From: Pseudomonas kribbensis | GTDB lineage: Bacteria; Pseudomonadota; Gammaproteobacteria; Pseudomonadales; Pseudomonadaceae | NCBI RefSeq assembly: GCF_003352185.1 | Contig: NZ_CP029608.1 | Coordinates: forward strand, 5,808,501 to 5,872,500 | Direction of reading: 5' to 3' | DNA length: 64,000 nt | Shown: positions 38,636 to 46,885 of the stretch, piece after piece | Position numbering within the stretch: position 1 is the stretch's first letter | Layout of the letters: the number at the start of each line of letters is the position of its first letter | Translations under genes and position numbers: made by a program | Notes under the pieces: model-generated | Seen by the model: only the letters and a program-made list of their open reading frames with translations | What the model was told of the DNA's origin: nothing | Databases searched by the model: none

Positions 38636-39373
38636 TCACATGCCGTGCTGCCTGAGCAACTTGTCATAGCTGCCATCGGCCTTCATCGCCGCAATCGCCT
38701 TGTCGAACCCGGCCACGATCTGTTCGTGCTGCGGGTTCTTCAGGCTGACCAGAATGTGCAGACTGTTCTCGCTCAAGGGCTTGGGCAGGAACTCCACGGC
38801 GTTGCGCACCTTCGGTGATTCACGGGCCAGGTAATAGCGGGCGACAAACTCGTCTTCCAGGGTCAGCTTGACCCGATCCGCCGCCAGCATGCGCACGGCC
38901 ATGGCGAAGTTATGCACAGGAACTTTCTGCAACGCCGTGTCGGCATCGAACGGCGCGGAATAGGCATAGCCGCGCACCACCGCAATCGGATAGGTGTGCA
39001 GTTCCTGCAGGTTGTTGTATTCGATGGGGGTGTCTTTGCGCTTGAGAAAACGCACGCGGTTGAGCAGGTACTCGTCGGAAAACTGCCCCAGCTTCGTACG
39101 CTCGTCGTTGTACCAGGCGTTGACCAGCACGTCGTAACGCCCCTCGCCAACTCCGAGCAGCGCCCGCGCCCACGGCACCTGTTCGTAATCGCTGGCATAA
39201 CCGGCCCGGGCCAGGGCCGTACTGACGATGTCCGTAGCCAGCCCACCGTTGACCAGGGTGTCATCGGTAAAGGGTGGCCAGATGTCGAACACCAGACGCA
39301 GTTTCTCCGCTGCAGCGCTTTGACCCAGCAACAGCAATCCGATCAAAGCCAACGCTCGATGCAATCGCGGCAT
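38636..39373 (-). CDS. Orphan periplasmic solute-binding protein (SBP_bac_3 type)
   Basis: 245 residues with signal peptide MPRLHRALALIGLLLLGQSAAA. The mature part begins EKLRLVFDIWPPFTDD and follows the family-3 (polar amino acid) fold to LRQHGM. No ABC permease or ATPase is adjacent, so it either shares a distant transporter or acts as a sensor. Convergent with yccS, 6 bp apart. Confidence 0.83.
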   Translation of the reverse strand: MPRLHRALALIGLLLLGQSAAAEKLRLVFDIWPPFTDDTLVNGGLATDIVSTALARAGYASDYEQVPWARALLGVGEGRYDVLVNAWYNDERTKLGQFSDEYLLNRVRFLKRKDTPIEYNNLQELHTYPIAVVRGYAYSAPFDADTALQKVPVHNFAMAVRMLAADRVKLTLEDEFVARYYLARESPKVRNAVEFLPKPLSENSLHILVSLKNPQHEQIVAGFDKAIAAMKADGSYDKLLRQHGM

Positions 39374-39629
39374 GCTTGAAAATCCTTAGCGGGCGGGCCG
39401 CCCGGCGTGTTTTCAGTCAAAACCCCAAGGCCCCTTACCGGCGAATCCCAGGCCCTAACATTAGCTCATTGAAGCCGTTGCACAGCGCTTCTCAGCAGAT
39501 TACACAAAGATGTCGGCGCCGCCAGAAGGGAATGATGGCATTTTGGCCTTTGTCACAGATTTCTCAGCCATACAGACATATTTCGACGTGGCGCTTAGTA
39601 TCGGGCGACGTAGTTCAAGGAATCGGAAG

Positions 39630-40082
39630 ATGACAATCGAGTGGGTCTGCAAACATCACAGCGATCTGGGACTGGAGCAGCTGTACGCCATTTTGAAATT
39701 GCGCTCGGAAGTGTTCGTGGTCGAACAGCGCTGCGCGTACCTGGACCCGGACGGGCAGGATCTGGACGGGGACACCTGCCATTTGATGGGTTGGGACGGT
39801 GATCAACTGGTGGCGTACCTGCGCCTGCTGGACCCGGAATCCCAGGGCGGCGACGTGGTGATCGGCCGCGTACTGACGGCGCCGGCCGGGCGCGGCAAAG
39901 GGCTGGGGCATGAAATGATGGAACAGGCGCTGAAACAGGCTGAGAAGCGTTGGCCAGAAGTGCCGATCTATCTGTCGGCCCAGGCGCATTTGCAGGGGTA
40001 TTACGGGCGGTACGGGTTTGTGGTGGCGGGTGAGGAATATCTGGAGGATGACATTCCTCATATCGGGATGCGTCGGTCTTGA
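39630..40082 (+). CDS. elaA: ElaA-type GNAT acetyltransferase
   Basis: 150 residues. It has the ElaA start (WVCKHHSDLGLEQLYAILKLRSEVFVVEQ) and the acetyl-CoA-binding loop RGKGLGHEMM. Substrate unknown. The ATG at 39630 has AAGGAATCGGAAG upstream; a longer frame to the left is not family-like. Confidence 0.9.
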   Translation: MTIEWVCKHHSDLGLEQLYAILKLRSEVFVVEQRCAYLDPDGQDLDGDTCHLMGWDGDQLVAYLRLLDPESQGGDVVIGRVLTAPAGRGKGLGHEMMEQALKQAEKRWPEVPIYLSAQAHLQGYYGRYGFVVAGEEYLEDDIPHIGMRRS

Positions 40083-40088
40083 GCCTTC

Positions 40089-40114
40089 CCCTTCGCGGGC
40101 GTGCCCGCGAAGGG
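40089..40114. terminator. Bidirectional hairpin
   Basis: CCCTTCGCGGGC pairs perfectly with GCCCGCGAAGGG across a 2-nt gap, between the convergent elaA and winged-helix genes. No long T-run follows, so it may also be a REP-like element. Confidence 0.65.
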
Positions 40115-40124
40115 ACTACTGAGG

Positions 40125-40421
40125 TCAGGGATACTCAAGCACAGCCTTGATCTGCCGCAGATTGCGCTCGATCCACCCCCGATCAATCGCCCCCCACTCA
40201 CGAATCCGATAGCGCCCCGCGTGATTGCGCGCGCCCTCTTCCTGTTCGAACTCGCAGACGATATCCAGATCCGCCAGCGCCGCAATGGTGTCCTGCGCCG
40301 TGCGCCGGGGCATGCCGGTGGCGTCGGTCAGCGCCGGCACGCTGCTGGCCAGGCCGCTGTCGATCAGATACGCCACGTACAAGCGCCGGTAGAAACTACT
40401 TTTGGTCTTGCTCACGTCCAT
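40125..40421 (-). CDS. Small winged-helix DNA-binding protein
   Basis: 98 residues starting MDVSKTKSSFYRRLYVAYLID. A helix-turn-helix region is ALTDATGMPRRTAQDTIAALADLDIVCEF, followed by a short wing and a C-terminal helix. Probably a transcriptional regulator; target unknown. Lies 24 bp downstream of the YgjP-like gene and is probably co-transcribed with it. Confidence 0.78.
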   Translation of the reverse strand: MDVSKTKSSFYRRLYVAYLIDSGLASSVPALTDATGMPRRTAQDTIAALADLDIVCEFEQEEGARNHAGRYRIREWGAIDRGWIERNLRQIKAVLEYP

Positions 40422-40445
40422 GCATGCGCTCCGTTGTTTGATGTC

Positions 40446-40937
40446 TTATTGCATGTCCCGCCACGTCAGGTACACCCGCAGATCGAACTCGATCTGGTGA
40501 TAGCCCGGCAGCATGTGCTCACATAATTTATAGAACGCCTTGTTGTGATCCGACTCCTTGAAGTGCGCCAGTTCATGCACGACGATCATCTTCAAAAACT
40601 CAGGCGCGGCCTCCTTGAACAGCGAGGCGATGCGGATCTCTTTCTTGGCCTTGAGCTTGCCGCCCTGCACCCGCGACACCGTGGTGTGCAGGCCGAGGGC
40701 GCGGTGGGTCAGGTCGAGACGGTTATCGAACAAGACCTTGTCGATGGCCGGGGCGTTGCGCAGGTATTCCTGTTTCAGGTCCAGCGCGTAGCCGTACAAC
40801 GCCTTGTCGCTCTGCACATCGTGGCGGCCCGGATAACGTTGGCTCAGGTAATCACCGAGGCGATCTTCGGCAATCAATTGGCGCACCTGATCCTGCAATT
40901 GCGCGGGATAGGCCTGGAGGTATTTCAACGCGGTCAT
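40446..40937 (-). CDS. YgjP-like zinc metallopeptidase
   Basis: 163 residues with the metal motif H121-E122-LA-H125-FKESDH131 and flanking sequence of the YgjP/SprT-like (DUF45, M48-type) family. No signal peptide. The ATG at 40937 (MTALKYLQAYP) is preferred over a GTG three codons upstream. Substrate unknown. Confidence 0.87.
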   Translation of the reverse strand: MTALKYLQAYPAQLQDQVRQLIAEDRLGDYLSQRYPGRHDVQSDKALYGYALDLKQEYLRNAPAIDKVLFDNRLDLTHRALGLHTTVSRVQGGKLKAKKEIRIASLFKEAAPEFLKMIVVHELAHFKESDHNKAFYKLCEHMLPGYHQIEFDLRVYLTWRDMQ

Positions 40938-40977
40938 GGGCGGCACGGGTCATGAAAAGGCCGCCAGTGTAGCGAAT

Positions 40978-43101
40978 TCAACCGGCCAACGCGCTCCAGT
41001 CGAACGGCTCGGCGAAGCGCGTCGCGTCCTCGGCGACCAACGGCCGCGCCACCAGAAAGCCTTGCACGTACTCGCAACCATGGGCTTGCAGCCATTGATA
41101 TTGCTCGACGGTTTCCACGCCCTCGGCAATCACCAGCAGACCGTATTCCTTGCACAGTTCGATGACGCTGCGCACCAGCGAAGCGTCCCGGGACGAGTCC
41201 GGCAATCGGGCGATCAGGTGGCGATCGAGCTTGAGCGTATCCAGCTCCAGATCCCGCAGATGCGACAGCGAGCAGGACCCGGAGCCGAAATCGTCCAGCG
41301 CCACCCGCACCCCGAGATTGCGCAGCAGCTTCAGTTGTTTGCGGGTCTCGTCCGGGTTGATCGTCAGCGCCTCCTCGGTCACTTCCACTTCCATCTGATG
41401 CGGCTGCAAGCCATGGCGCTCCAGCACCTGGCGCAACTCGGTCACCAGATTCGGCAAACCGAACTGGGTATTGCTCAGGCTCACCCCAAGCACCAGATCC
41501 CTGGAAAATTCGGACTCCCAGGCCTTACGCTGCCCGGCGCTGCGGTGATAGATCCAGCTGCCGAGCCGACTGATCAGCGTCGCCTCTTCCAGCAACGGCA
41601 GGAACAGCCCTGGCGGCACGTCGCCGACGCTCGGATGCTGCCAGCGCAGCAGTGCTTCGAAACCACGAATCCGGCCGTCACCAATTGCCACTTGCGGCTG
41701 ATACACCAGATTGAAATCGCGGTTCTCGATGGCGTTGCGCACGCTCTCTTCCAGCATAAGTCGCGAGCGTGCGCGGCCGTTCATTTCGTGATCGTAGAAG
41801 CGATACTGCTGGCGTCCGGCACGCTTGGCTTCGTACATGGCGATGTCCGAAGCGCGCATCAAACCGTCGAGGTTGTTGCCGCAATCCGGGTACGTGGCGA
41901 TGCCGATACTGGCGCCGAGGGCGATGTCCATGCCTTCGATCTGCTGACAGATCGACACCCGCTCGATGAGCTTCTCGGCGATCTTCGCCGCCTGCTCGGG
42001 GAATTCCAGATCCAGCAGCGCGGTGAATTCGTCACCGCCCATCCGCGCCAGAATATCGAACGGCCGCAGGCAGGCTTTCAGTTGTTCGGAGACCCAACGC
42101 AACACCCGGTCGCCGGCGTCGTGACCGAGGGAATCGTTGACCCGTTTGAAGCCGTCGAGATCGAGGTACATCAGCACCCAACTGCTGTCACTGCGTTCAC
42201 CGCGCAACAGCAGGTTTTCCACAGTCTGGTAAAAGCCACGACGATTGAGCAGCCCGGTCAGCGGGTCGGTGACAGCCTGAAACTCCAGCTGCTGATGCAG
42301 ATGCCGCACCACCGACATGTCCAGCACCGTCACCACCATCGCATGCTGTTCGCTCGGCAACGGCGCGCAGGACAGCGCCACCGGCACTTGCTGCCCCGGC
42401 GCGGTACGCAGCAATGCGTCGTGTAAACGCAGCGTCTCGCCACGTTTGTAACTGGCATAAAACTCGGAATCGGCCCACAGCGGAATGTGCGGTTTCTGCA
42501 GGAAATCGAGAAACTCCTGCCCTTCCAGTTCCTTCACCGGCGCGTTGAGCAATCGGGAAATCGCCGGATTGGCGAAACGGATCAAGCCATCCTCGGCCAA
42601 TACCAGAATGCCTTCGGCGGCGTTATCCAGCACCGATGCATTGAAGGCCCGCGCCGATTCCAGATCCTGACTCAGGCGCTGCAACGCCCGGCGATTGCGC
42701 TGGTGCTCCAGCAACGCCTGGACCTTGGGTTTGAGAATCTGCGGATCGAAGGGTTTGAACAGGTAATCCACCGCGCCACTGGCATAGCCCTTGATCACGG
42801 CGTCCTGGGATTGCTCATTGGCGGTAAGGAAAATGATGGGGGTGAGCCGCGTTCGCTGGCTGCCGCGCATCAGGCGCGCGACTTCGAAACCGTCCATGCC
42901 CGGCATCTGCACATCCAGCAGCACCAGATCGATGTCGTGTTCGAGCAACAGGCTGAGGGCTTCGAAACCGGAAGCCGCGGTCATGACCTGCCAGTCCTGG
43001 CGCTGCAGCAACGCGCGCATGCTGATCAGATTTTCAGGGTAATCATCAACGATCAAAAGGACGGAGCTGCCTTCACCTGGCTGGGTTTGCGCGCATTCCA
43101 T
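40978..43101 (-). CDS. REC-PAS-GGDEF-EAL cyclic-di-GMP protein
   Basis: 707 residues. The receiver domain (~13-130) has phospho-acceptor D63 and K116. A PAS domain follows (~150-265). The GGDEF domain has intact GGDEF at 355-359 and an RxxD inhibitory site at 346-349. The EAL domain keeps E482 (EAL), E573 (ExTE), D603-D604 (DDFG), K624 and E660. The metal-binding Asn of the usual VNxS motif is Ser541 (VSLS), which may weaken phosphodiesterase activity. No partner sensor kinase is nearby. Confidence 0.92.
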   Translation of the reverse strand: MECAQTQPGEGSSVLLIVDDYPENLISMRALLQRQDWQVMTAASGFEALSLLLEHDIDLVLLDVQMPGMDGFEVARLMRGSQRTRLTPIIFLTANEQSQDAVIKGYASGAVDYLFKPFDPQILKPKVQALLEHQRNRRALQRLSQDLESARAFNASVLDNAAEGILVLAEDGLIRFANPAISRLLNAPVKELEGQEFLDFLQKPHIPLWADSEFYASYKRGETLRLHDALLRTAPGQQVPVALSCAPLPSEQHAMVVTVLDMSVVRHLHQQLEFQAVTDPLTGLLNRRGFYQTVENLLLRGERSDSSWVLMYLDLDGFKRVNDSLGHDAGDRVLRWVSEQLKACLRPFDILARMGGDEFTALLDLEFPEQAAKIAEKLIERVSICQQIEGMDIALGASIGIATYPDCGNNLDGLMRASDIAMYEAKRAGRQQYRFYDHEMNGRARSRLMLEESVRNAIENRDFNLVYQPQVAIGDGRIRGFEALLRWQHPSVGDVPPGLFLPLLEEATLISRLGSWIYHRSAGQRKAWESEFSRDLVLGVSLSNTQFGLPNLVTELRQVLERHGLQPHQMEVEVTEEALTINPDETRKQLKLLRNLGVRVALDDFGSGSCSLSHLRDLELDTLKLDRHLIARLPDSSRDASLVRSVIELCKEYGLLVIAEGVETVEQYQWLQAHGCEYVQGFLVARPLVAEDATRFAEPFDWSALAG

Positions 43102-43333
43102 GCTGCTTCTCTTGTCGGGACATCCAATCGGGACGCGGCCGGTTTCTCGTGAAAACCGTACTGTTACTGAGCCTTCACTCTAGTCCTGGATCCGAAAAAG
43201 CAGTAGCTGTCATCAGGCCATCATTTAACCAAACCGGTAAGTAGCCGACTAACGGTCATCGCTGCAGCCCCCGAAAACCGGGAAACATGGCATTTCGACA
43301 GGATGTTGGCGCCAATCATCCGCCAGACGGCCG

Positions 43334-43362
43334 TTAACAAAAAATCCCTCTGCGCTTATAAA
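43334..43362 (+). promoter_or_regulatory. Candidate sigma70 promoter of the alginate lyase gene
   Basis: TTAACA (43334-43339) and TATAAA (43357-43362) are separated by 17 bp, 72 bp before the lyase start. The rest of the 333-bp spacer back to 43102 shows no gene. Confidence 0.4.
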
Positions 43363-43434
43363 GGCCGCCCCCAAGAGGCGCGGGCTAGAGCTTCTGGCAC
43401 GCGCGTGCAGCAGAAACAGAGTGGAAGAACCGAC

Positions 43435-44103
43435 ATGATCGACCTCGCAACCTGGAACCTCAGCGTTCCCGTTGGCAGCCCGCCCCACACCGTCGAAACC
43501 TCCAGACTGGTGAACGGCTTCAAGGATCAGTACTTCCATTCGGACACCGGCACCCTGTTCTTCTGGTCCCCGGTGACCGGCTCGAAAACCGAAAACGCCA
43601 TCTACCCGCGCACCGAACTGCGCGAGACCTACAGCAACGGCACCCTGCGCAACTGGTACTACCCGGACGCCGACAACCTGCTGCGCGCAACCCTTTCGGT
43701 CAACAAGGTGCCCAGCTCCGGCAAGATCGTCATCGGGCAGATCCACGCCTACGAAAGCCAGAAGCCGCTGGTGAAACTCGAGTATCAGTACAAGAGCAAA
43801 CTGGACTCCGGCAACCTGGTGATCAAGGTACGGATGCACCCGGACGATGACGAAGGCCGGGTGATTACCCTGGCGACCGGGATCAAACTGGATCGCGAAT
43901 TCAATTACCTGATTCACCTCAGCCCCGGTGGCGCGCTGGGTATCAGCGCGGCCGGGTATCAGTGGGACTCGCAGATCAGCGCGACCTGGCGCAACAAGCC
44001 GCTGTATTTCAAGGCTGGCGTGTATGTGCAGGACAACACCGGGTACACCAGCGAGGGTGGGCAGGTGACGTTCTCAAAACTGGACATTGACCACGACAAA
44101 TAA
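43435..44103 (+). CDS. Polysaccharide lyase family 7 alginate lyase
   Basis: 222 residues with the three PL7 signatures: RTELRE (near residue 60), QIH (near 101) and YFKAGVY (near 191). It cleaves uronic-acid linkages of alginate by beta-elimination. There is no signal peptide, so it looks like the leaderless PA1167 type. The ATG at 43435 begins MIDLATWNLSVPVG, the usual family start. Confidence 0.92.
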   Translation: MIDLATWNLSVPVGSPPHTVETSRLVNGFKDQYFHSDTGTLFFWSPVTGSKTENAIYPRTELRETYSNGTLRNWYYPDADNLLRATLSVNKVPSSGKIVIGQIHAYESQKPLVKLEYQYKSKLDSGNLVIKVRMHPDDDEGRVITLATGIKLDREFNYLIHLSPGGALGISAAGYQWDSQISATWRNKPLYFKAGVYVQDNTGYTSEGGQVTFSKLDIDHDK

Positions 44104-44133
44104 CCTGTGGGAGCTGGCCTGCCAGCGATGGCG
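44104..44133 (+). repeat. Single REP-like element of a different subtype
   Basis: CCTGTGGGAGCTGGCCTGCC followed by AGCGATGGCG resembles the REP core but has GCTGGCCTGCCAGC in place of GCGAGCCTGCTCGC. No inverted partner is seen. Confidence 0.6.
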
Positions 44134-44279
44134 CCGGGGACAGCGCTGACATTTAAACGGTTATGTTTAAACCAGCCCGGCGTAACGTCCCGAAGCCTAC
44201 AACGGCTTGCGTCGCTGCCTACCGGTACGCCAGAATCCGCCGGCTTGTGCGCCTGGAGGGCCGTCGGTAACTTGATTCG

Positions 44280-44499
44280 GGTCACTGATTCGCAGTGATC
44301 GGGTTTAGTAGCCCGTGGTGTTTTCAGCTACGTGCAATGCGCTATCCATCAGACATTCCAGTCTGACTGTGATGGTGGCTGTGCGCAGGGCGCTTCGGCG
44401 CGCCGGTCAATGCTGAATACTCCCCGGTCTACTAACCTGCGCACAGCTGCCACCCTTCTTTTAGTAGGGAAGGACCGGCAGCTCCTTACAGGAGTTTCA
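44280..44499 (+). promoter_or_regulatory. Structured leader RNA of the DUF6124 gene (candidate cis-regulator)
   Basis: A 220-nt region just upstream of DUF6124 folds into consecutive hairpins. TCACTG/CAGTGA is at 44282-44298. CGGG-TTTAGTAG-CCCG is at 44300-44315. CCATC/GATGG with an inner AGAC/GTCT is at 44346-44375. A 16-bp stem (44374-44389 with 44436-44454, one GCT bulge) encloses GCGC-TTCG-GCGC (44390-44401). CCTTC/GAAGG (44454-44473) carries TTTAGTAG in its loop. CTCC-TTACA-GGAG (44482-44494) contains the Shine-Dalgarno. CTACTAA at 44429-44435 is complementary to both TTTAGTAG loops. No known riboswitch class was recognised. Confidence 0.7.
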
Positions 44500-44503
44500 G
44501 CTT

Positions 44504-44863
44504 ATGTTCAAACCTACGCCTAACCCGCCAGAAACAGATCCGGCCTCCCCCTACGATTCCCTCGACCCCAAAAAACTCAACGAAGCCGCCGAACGCGCCC
44601 TCGATCACTACCTCTGCCCCGGCGCCCGCATCATGGCCACGGTCAACGAACCCGACCGCATGTACTTCGCCAACCCCGCCTGCAACACCGAATCCCTGCT
44701 GGCCAACGCCAGCGAAACCCTCGGCTCCGCCAGCGAAATGCTCAACAACTTCGCCGCGATACTCCCGACATCCCACCGCAAAACCGCGCTGGGTATTGCA
44801 CAAGTGGTGATGCTGGCGGAACTGGCGGTGAATCAGGCGCTGGATCACGTCGAGCCGAAGTAA
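44504..44863 (+). CDS. DUF6124 family protein
   Basis: 119 residues: MFKPTPNPPETDP start, a SLDPKKLNEAAERALDHYLCPG helix, a variable middle and a C-terminal helix ALGIAQVVMLAELAVNQALDHV. No signal peptide. A family of small Pseudomonas proteins of unknown function that usually occurs in several copies per genome. GGAG 9 nt upstream of the ATG is inside a hairpin, so translation is probably regulated. Confidence 0.8.
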   Translation: MFKPTPNPPETDPASPYDSLDPKKLNEAAERALDHYLCPGARIMATVNEPDRMYFANPACNTESLLANASETLGSASEMLNNFAAILPTSHRKTALGIAQVVMLAELAVNQALDHVEPK

Positions 44864-44879
44864 CCAGCTCTATATAAGG

Positions 44880-44902
44880 AACCCGCTTCAGGGCGGGTTT
44901 CT
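44880..44902 (+). terminator. Terminator of the DUF6124 gene
   Basis: AACCCGC (44880-44886) pairs with GCGGGTT (44893-44899) and is followed by a short TCTC run, 17 bp after the stop codon. Confidence 0.7.
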
Positions 44903-44910
44903 CGGGATGA

Positions 44911-44932
44911 CATGTTGTATTTACACAACATG
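44911..44932. promoter_or_regulatory. Palindromic operator of the first XRE gene
   Basis: CATGTTGT-ATTTAC-ACAACATG is a perfect inverted repeat with 8-bp arms and a 6-bp spacer, 28 bp upstream of the XRE gene start. Autorepression is a reasonable inference. Confidence 0.65.
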
Positions 44933-44959
44933 AACCTTCAAACGTTGCGGTAGCGGAAC

Positions 44960-45217
44960 ATGGACTACGTCCTATTGATCAGCCGTCTAGGTAATCAACT
45001 ACGCGAAAAACGTATAGCTCGTGGCCTGACGCAAGTACAACTTGCCGAGCTCGCAGGGCTGACACGATACAACATCATCGCAGTGGAGAAAGGCGCTCCA
45101 TCTGTCAGCATGATCGCCTACGCACGCACCCTGGCGGCTCTGGATAGTGAGCTTGTTGTCATTCCAGCTGTAATGCCAACTCTTGAAGAGCTTGCGGAGT
45201 TATTCAATGATCTCTGA
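44960..45217 (+). CDS. Small XRE-family (HipB-like) regulator
   Basis: 85 residues, with a helix-turn-helix in LGNQLREKRIARGLTQVQLAELAGLTRYNIIAVEKG and a C-terminal acidic helix (LEELAELFND). It looks like an antitoxin-type XRE protein, but no toxin gene lies next to it. Local base composition is more AT-rich than the flanks, which suggests acquisition. Confidence 0.82.
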   Translation: MDYVLLISRLGNQLREKRIARGLTQVQLAELAGLTRYNIIAVEKGAPSVSMIAYARTLAALDSELVVIPAVMPTLEELAELFNDL

Positions 45218-45287
45218 CTTTTAGATAATTCTTACCCCACGCAAAAATCATCTCCTGTAAAAATCCGTAGACGGACTCCGTTGCAGC

Positions 45288-45539
45288 TTACTCATCGTGC
45301 TCAACCAGATCCGCCAAGGATTTGATATCTATCCTGTTATCCACGATATCAAGTGCCATTCCCAGCGCTGTCAAAACCCTGAACACGGTGTATAGGGCCA
45401 CATTCCCTCCCGCCTCAAGATCCATAATGGTCTTACGGCTGCACGCCGCTCTCTGCGCCAACAGCGCCTGGGTATAACCCTTAGCACGCCTGTACTGACG
45501 GATTCGCTCACCGAACAGCGGAGGGTTGTACAAGATCAT
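45288..45539 (-). CDS. Second small XRE-family regulator, orphan
   Basis: 83 residues with a helix-turn-helix in FGERIRQYRRAKGYTQALLAQRAACSRKTIMDLEAG and a C-terminal helix resembling that of the neighbour (IKSLADLVEHDE). Convergent with the first XRE gene, 70 bp apart. The ATG at 45539 is preferred; a GTG at 45548 would lie inside the upstream inverted repeat. No HipA or other toxin gene is adjacent. Confidence 0.78.
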   Translation of the reverse strand: MILYNPPLFGERIRQYRRAKGYTQALLAQRAACSRKTIMDLEAGGNVALYTVFRVLTALGMALDIVDNRIDIKSLADLVEHDE

Positions 45540-45541
45540 CA

Positions 45542-45601
45542 ATGTCACCTATATCGGACTTCAGTAAGCCGTTCCGGCTTTTTGTCCGTTATAGGTGACA
45601 T
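45542..45601. promoter_or_regulatory. Long-arm inverted repeat upstream of the second XRE gene
   Basis: ATGTCACCTATA (45542-45553) and TATAGGTGACAT (45590-45601) are perfect 12-bp inverted arms 36 bp apart. The gene-proximal arm covers the probable ribosome-binding site. Between them, AGCCG-TTC-CGGCT plus TTTTT (45567-45583) is a small plus-strand terminator. Confidence 0.65.
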
Positions 45602-45643
45602 CTCACGCAACGTATATGAGCTAGACATAAAAAACCCAGGCAA

Positions 45644-45673
45644 AAAGAAACCCGCCTCACGGCGGGTTTCTTT
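45644..45673. terminator. Bidirectional terminator at the end of fba
   Basis: AAAGAAACCCGCC pairs with GGCGGGTTTCTTT around TCAC. It stops leftward transcription from fba 22 bp after its stop. Confidence 0.9.
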
Positions 45674-45695
45674 CAAATCAGCTCAACACCCAGTC

Positions 45696-46760
45696 TCAAT
45701 TGACCTTGGCGTTCAACTCACCCTTCAGATAACGCTGATACATGCTTTCCAGCGAGATCGGCTTGATCTTCGAAGCGTTGCCGGCAGTACCGAAAGCTTC
45801 ATAACGAGCGATACATACATCGCGCATCGCCTTGACGGTTTCGCCGAAGAATTTACGCGGGTCGAATTCGCTCGGGTTGGTGGCCATCAGGCGACGCATG
45901 GCGCCGGTGGATGCCAGACGCAGGTCGGTGTCGATGTTGACCTTGCGCACGCCGTGCTTGATGCCTTCGACGATTTCTTCAACCGGTACGCCGTAGGTTT
46001 CTTTGATGTCGCCGCCGTACTGGTTGATGATCGCCAGCCACTCTTGTGGAACCGACGAGGAACCGTGCATCACCAGGTGGGTGTTCGGGATGCGCTTGTG
46101 GATTTCCTTGATGCGGTCGATGGCCAGCACGTCACCGGTAGGTGGCTTGGTGAACTTGTAGGCGCCGTGGCTGGTGCCGATGGCGATAGCCAGGGCATCA
46201 ACCTGAGTCTTCTTGACGAAGTCAGCAGCTTCTTCCGGGTCGGTCAGCATCTGGCTGTGATCCAGAACGCCTTCGGCGCCGATGCCGTCTTCTTCACCGG
46301 CCATGCCGGTTTCCAGCGAACCCAGGCAGCCCAGCTCGCCTTCGACCGAAACGCCGCAGGCGTGAGCCATGGCTACGGTCTGTTGGGTTACGCGGACGTT
46401 GTATTCGTAGTCGGTCGGCGTCTTGCCGTCTTCGCCGAGAGAGCCGTCCATCATCACCGAGCTGAAGCCCAGCTGGATCGAGCGCTGGCAGACGTCAGGG
46501 CTGGTGCCGTGGTCCTGGTGCATGCACACCGGGATGTGCGGGAATTCTTCGATCGCGGCCAGGATCAGGTGACGCAGGAACGGCGCGCCGGCGTATTTGC
46601 GGGCGCCGGCCGAAGCCTGGACGATCACCGGGGAGTCAGTCTTGTCAGCGGCTTCCATGATGGCGCGCATCTGCTCAAGGTTGTTGACGTTGAAGGCTGG
46701 AACGCCGTAGCCGAACTCGGCTGCGTGATCCAGCATCTGGCGCATGCTGATAAGTGCCAT
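45696..46760 (-). CDS. fba: Class II fructose-1,6-bisphosphate aldolase
   Basis: 354 residues. Zinc and catalytic motifs are [44 protein letters not shown] and [11 protein letters not shown]. It is of the Calvin-type subtype used by Pseudomonas in gluconeogenesis and triose recycling. Downstream of tkt, epd and pgk on the same strand, as in PAO1 (PA0555). Confidence 0.96.
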   Translation of the reverse strand: MALISMRQMLDHAAEFGYGVPAFNVNNLEQMRAIMEAADKTDSPVIVQASAGARKYAGAPFLRHLILAAIEEFPHIPVCMHQDHGTSPDVCQRSIQLGFSSVMMDGSLGEDGKTPTDYEYNVRVTQQTVAMAHACGVSVEGELGCLGSLETGMAGEEDGIGAEGVLDHSQMLTDPEEAADFVKKTQVDALAIAIGTSHGAYKFTKPPTGDVLAIDRIKEIHKRIPNTHLVMHGSSSVPQEWLAIINQYGGDIKETYGVPVEEIVEGIKHGVRKVNIDTDLRLASTGAMRRLMATNPSEFDPRKFFGETVKAMRDVCIARYEAFGTAGNASKIKPISLESMYQRYLKGELNAKVN

Positions 46761-46885
46761 TGTGTGTGTCTCTCCCGGTTTGGGTCGTTAATCGTGCCAG
46801 CCTGCCGGAGCGGCGGCGGCTATTCAAGTGATTGCAGATCGGGGGTTGAGGCCCGGCCTGGTGATTCGATAAAGCAAATTCGGTT

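Noticed and set aside
38910..38918. TTATGCACA as another DnaA box
   Set aside because: It is an isolated degenerate 9-mer inside a coding gene, with no neighbouring boxes.
44107..44298. 63-codon frame after the alginate lyase gene
   Set aside because: Composition is not protein-like, it lacks a ribosome site, and it overlaps the REP-like element and leader structure.
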